17,286 nucleotides of DNA from Rhodobacterales bacterium UBA5972 (lineage in GTDB: Bacteria; Pseudomonadota; Alphaproteobacteria; Rhodobacterales; Rhodobacteraceae). Within the stretch, counting starts at the first letter, position 1, and every line of letters starts with the position of its first letter. Both the position numbers and the translations under genes were made by a program. The notes under the pieces were generated by a model, which was not told the origin of the DNA, did not search any database, and saw only the letters and a list, made by a program, of their open reading frames with translations. Location of the stretch: NCBI GenBank assembly GCA_002430125.1, contig DJBQ01000027.1:446-17731 (forward strand). Reading direction: 5' to 3'. This document shows positions 14,930 through 17,286 of the stretch, one piece after another.

Positions 14930-15289
14930 CTATTTCCCCGCATCCAGAAGTTTCTGTTTGAACTGATCCGTTGTCATGCCGGTTTGCTGGGCACCCACAT
15001 CCTGAACCGAAAGCTTGTAAATTCCGGCGAATTTCGCAAGGTAATAGATATTACCGCCCGCCGCGATCATCTCCAGAACATTGGCGTTGCGGCAGGCCTG
15101 TTTTTGCGCCTCATTAAGGTCGAACTTATCGAAATAAGCCTCAGGGTTGGCCAGATATTCATCCCGCGCCTCAGCGGCGTTAAAGCTGTAACACATCTTG
15201 TTCAGCTGATAGCCTTTCATGGCCTGTTCGCCGTCAAACAGGGTCGTGCCCGCAATCGGGGTATGGTGGTCGAAATGTGCCAATTCCAT
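14930..15289 (-). CDS. ligA: Protocatechuate 4,5-dioxygenase, alpha subunit
   Basis: A 119-residue LigA-type subunit. It is largely helical, with the characteristic LNKMCYSFNAAEARDEYL segment (about 29-46) and the NVLEMIAAGGNIYYLAKFAGI segment (about 69-89) that shapes the active-site lid over LigB. It has no catalytic metal ligands of its own. The length is close to the family norm. The ribosome binding site AAAGGAGG, 7 nt before the ATG, is one of the strongest in the window. The gene sits 18 nt after ligI and 1 nt before ligB, which fits equal production of the two dioxygenase subunits. Confidence 0.95.
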   Translation of the reverse strand: MELAHFDHHTPIAGTTLFDGEQAMKGYQLNKMCYSFNAAEARDEYLANPEAYFDKFDLNEAQKQACRNANVLEMIAAGGNIYYLAKFAGIYKLSVQDVGAQQTGMTTDQFKQKLLDAGK

Positions 15290-15307
15290 TCGTGGCCTCC
15301 TTTCGGA

Positions 15308-16177
15308 TTACGCCCAATAAAGGCGCATCGGGTTGTCGATGAGCAGCTTTTGCTGCTTGTCCTGTTCAGGGGCAATTAGCGGAATGAAATCAACCAACTG
15401 ACCGTCGTCGGGCATGTGGGATTTCATGTTAGGATGTGGCCAGTCGGTGCCCCAAAGCACACGGTCCGGGAAGGTCGAAACCACCTCGGCAGCATAGGGG
15501 ATGACGTCGCTGTAAGGCGGGCCGGAAATGCTCAGGCGTTCTGGGCAGGTGACCTTGGACCAGATGTTTTCGTTATCCGCCATCAGGTTCACGAAACGGC
15601 GCCAATCGGGGTGATTTGTACCCTTGGCCACGTCAGGGCGGCCCATGTGATCGACCACGATGATGCCCGGCAGTCGGCGCAGAAACGGCGTCAGTTCCTC
15701 CAGATCGGCGGTTTCGAAATAGACCACGATCGACCAGCCGAATTGTTGGATTTTTTCAGCGATGCCGATGAACACCTCTTTTGGCGTGGCATCGACCAGC
15801 CGCTTGACGAAGTTAAACCGCACGCCGCGCACACCGGCTGCATGCATCTCAGCCAACTCGGCCTCGGTAATGTCAGTGCCAACCGTGGCCACACCCCGCG
15901 CCCGTTCGCCAGCCGCCCGGCAGGCATCCATCAAAGCGCGGTTGTCTTTACCGTGGCAGGTGGCCTGTACGATGACATTGCGCTCAAACCCCAGAAAATC
16001 GCGCAATTCAAACAGCTTATCCTTGCCCGCATCACACGGCGTATACTTGCGTTCAGGCGCAAACGGGAAGGTGCCCGCCGGTCCAAACACATGGCAATGC
16101 GCATCCACCGCGCCTTTGGGCAGGATGAAATCCGGTTTCTTCGGGTTTTGGTGAAAGACCAGCCAATCAGCGTCCAT
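15308..16177 (-). CDS. ligI: 2-pyrone-4,6-dicarboxylate hydrolase (LigI-like amidohydrolase)
   Basis: A 289-residue amidohydrolase-superfamily enzyme that opens the lactone 2-pyrone-4,6-dicarboxylate to 4-oxalomesaconate. The TIM-barrel signatures are H27-C-H29 near the N-terminus (VDAHCHVFGP), the VVDHMGRPD strand with H177, and the catalytic aspartate D245 in WGTDWPHPN. The family is unusual among amidohydrolases in being metal-independent in the characterised Sphingobium enzyme. The ATG at 16177 is preferred: AGGA is 7 nt upstream and the gene begins two bases after the tautomerase stop. A TTG at 16183 is an alternative start adding two residues. Position beside ligAB supports this role over a generic amidohydrolase. 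Confidence 0.92.
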   Translation of the reverse strand: MDADWLVFHQNPKKPDFILPKGAVDAHCHVFGPAGTFPFAPERKYTPCDAGKDKLFELRDFLGFERNVIVQATCHGKDNRALMDACRAAGERARGVATVGTDITEAELAEMHAAGVRGVRFNFVKRLVDATPKEVFIGIAEKIQQFGWSIVVYFETADLEELTPFLRRLPGIIVVDHMGRPDVAKGTNHPDWRRFVNLMADNENIWSKVTCPERLSISGPPYSDVIPYAAEVVSTFPDRVLWGTDWPHPNMKSHMPDDGQLVDFIPLIAPEQDKQQKLLIDNPMRLYWA

Positions 16178-16179
16178 GT

Positions 16180-17241
16180 TCAATCCTGTCCATCAAAAAC
16201 CACCCCATCCATCAGCTTGCGCGCCGTCCTGAGGATCGCCGCCGCGCGCACGCTGTCGTCAGCATCAAGCGTCGCCACCACGGTCATTTCCCCGCTCGGA
16301 TGTTCAATCGCCAGACTGCGCGTCGCACCATCGCCGCGCGCCGCCAGCGTATAAGCAGGACTGCCTTTCAGCAAACAAGCGGTGGCGACCGAAACTGCGC
16401 CCAAGACGCCGATGGTCTTGTGACAGCGATGCGGAATGAAAGTGCGGGTGGAAATCGCGCCACCGTTCTGCGGCGCTGAAACCATCGTCATTTTCGGCAC
16501 TGTTTTATCACGCACATCTCCGAGGTTCATTAACGGACCGGCTTGCAGCCGGATGACTTCCAGCTGCTGGCGCAGCGGTTGGTTCTGCTCAAGATCGTGC
16601 GGAGATTCCAACCCTGTAATGCCCAGATCCGCCGCCAGCATGACCACGCAGGGCATACCGTTATCAATCAACGTGGCATTGATCCCGTCGATCCGGTCAA
16701 CCACATTACCGGTCGGCAACAGCGCCCCGCAAGATGACCCGGCGGTGTCCTTAAACTCGATCGGCACCGGTGCTGCGGTTCCCGGCACGCCATCAATCCG
16801 CGCCGAGCCTGAATAGCGCACGCGTCCGCCCGGCGTTTCAACCGTGGCGACGCCAATCTGGCCAGTGTTTTCCATATAGATGGTCACCGGCGTGATCCCG
16901 TCCCTGGTCGCCACCAACCCACGTTCAATCGCAAATGGACCGACGCCCGCCAGAATATTCCCGCAATTCTGCGCATCGGTTACAATCGCCTGATCAACGA
17001 AGACCTGCAAAAACAGATAGTCCACATCAACGCCATCCCGCGCCGATTTCGCAACCACGGCCACCTTGCTGGTCAATGGATCAGCCCCGCCCATCCCGTC
17101 GATCTGGCGACTATCCGGACTGCCCATCACGCCAAGCAAAAACCTATCCCGCGCCGCGACATCACCCGGCAGATCAGCGGCCAGAAAATACCCGCCTTTC
17201 GAGGTCCCCCCCCGCATCCACATGCAGCGCGCCTCAGCCAT
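16180..17241 (-). CDS. galD: 4-oxalomesaconate tautomerase (GalD-like, PrpF family)
   Basis: A 353-residue PrpF/AcnD-accessory family isomerase with the diaminopimelate-epimerase-like fold. The N-terminus MAEARCMWMRGGTSKGGYFL, the RQIDGMGGADPLTSKVAVV stretch (45-63) and AQNCGNILAGVGPFAIERG (90-108) are typical. Members interconvert double-bond isomers of unsaturated polycarboxylates; GalD of Pseudomonas tautomerises 4-oxalomesaconate in gallate breakdown. Position directly before ligI, which makes 4-oxalomesaconate, supports the same reaction here rather than 2-methylaconitate isomerisation. AAGAG about 7 nt before the ATG at 17241 serves as a weak ribosome binding site. It is the first gene of the operon visible here; whether more genes precede it is not known. 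Confidence 0.88.
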   Translation of the reverse strand: MAEARCMWMRGGTSKGGYFLAADLPGDVAARDRFLLGVMGSPDSRQIDGMGGADPLTSKVAVVAKSARDGVDVDYLFLQVFVDQAIVTDAQNCGNILAGVGPFAIERGLVATRDGITPVTIYMENTGQIGVATVETPGGRVRYSGSARIDGVPGTAAPVPIEFKDTAGSSCGALLPTGNVVDRIDGINATLIDNGMPCVVMLAADLGITGLESPHDLEQNQPLRQQLEVIRLQAGPLMNLGDVRDKTVPKMTMVSAPQNGGAISTRTFIPHRCHKTIGVLGAVSVATACLLKGSPAYTLAARGDGATRSLAIEHPSGEMTVVATLDADDSVRAAAILRTARKLMDGVVFDGQD

Positions 17242-17251
17242 GAACAGACTC

Positions 17252-17286
17252 TTTTCCCATCATAGTTTCAAAAATACTCTCGGGGG
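17252..17286 (-). repeat. Partial Rhodobacteraceae-type intergenic element at the window edge
   Basis: Read on the minus strand, the window starts CCCCCGAGAGTATTTTTGAA and runs into the galD leader. It resembles the CCTCCGGCGG...TATTT element after argF and the gene-end elements I recall from this family. Its orientation suggests that it terminates a minus-strand gene lying just beyond 17286. Only part of it is visible. Confidence 0.35.

Noticed and set aside
15416..16354. Long plus-strand open frame (312 codons) antisense to ligI and galD
   Set aside because: It is the mirror of two clearly real genes with conserved motifs, has no ribosome binding site, and its translation is a His/Arg/Ala-rich sequence without domain features. 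GC-rich codon use commonly leaves such frames open.
1..17286. CRISPR arrays, tRNA/rRNA genes, transposases, toxin-antitoxin or defence genes
   Set aside because: No regularly spaced repeats, no cloverleaf-like sequence with CCA-proximal motifs, and no protein with features of those systems was seen; the region looks like ordinary chromosomal core plus a catabolic operon.

Overview
The window looks like chromosomal DNA from an alphaproteobacterium, most likely a Rhodobacteraceae (Roseobacter-like) species. This rests on a GcrA cell-cycle regulator with its typical N-terminus, a lysC-ptsP pair, a DUF1178 protein, an alphaproteobacterial-type NUDIX hydrolase, and a CCTCCGGCGG/TATTT intergenic element that I recall from this family. 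No RNA genes, insertion sequences, phage genes or CRISPR arrays were seen. Coding density is high and no gene-free stretch exceeds about 240 bases.

Left part (1-3622): the first codons of a flavin-reductase-like gene on the minus strand, divergent from a GNAT acetyltransferase. Next comes an unusual fusion of a carboxymuconolactone-decarboxylase/AhpD-like domain with a Rieske [2Fe-2S] domain. A quinone-oxidoreductase-like dehydrogenase converges on it with no gap. A LysR regulator is divergent from that dehydrogenase and has a good dyad just upstream of its start. A small unrecognised ORF follows.

Middle part (3619-10508): housekeeping and regulatory genes, nearly all on the minus strand. 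They are ptsP (nitrogen-PTS enzyme I), lysC (aspartate kinase with a convincing internal start for a separate C-terminal subunit), an SDR coupled to a DUF1178 gene, a NUDIX hydrolase and gcrA. An ABC-2 type permease is divergent from gcrA across a TTGTAAC-N13-GTTACAA dyad. argD-argF (arginine biosynthesis) follow at 10710-12811, overlapping by ATGA.

Right part (12888-17241): a minus-strand catabolic operon in the order galD-like tautomerase, ligI, ligA, ligB, pobA. PobA converts 4-hydroxybenzoate to protocatechuate. LigAB opens the ring at the 4,5 position. LigI hydrolyses 2-pyrone-4,6-dicarboxylate to oxalomesaconate, and the GalD-like enzyme tautomerises it. The semialdehyde dehydrogenase (ligC), hydratase (ligJ/galB) and aldolase (ligK) of this route are not in the window and may lie past the right edge. 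Facing terminators separate this operon from argF.

The points most worth a second look are the CMD-Rieske fusion lacking the AhpD catalytic residues, the lysC internal start, the compact 4-hydroxybenzoate/protocatechuate operon, and several palindromes in divergent promoters. All product names come from reading translated sequence and remembered family features; no database search was possible.
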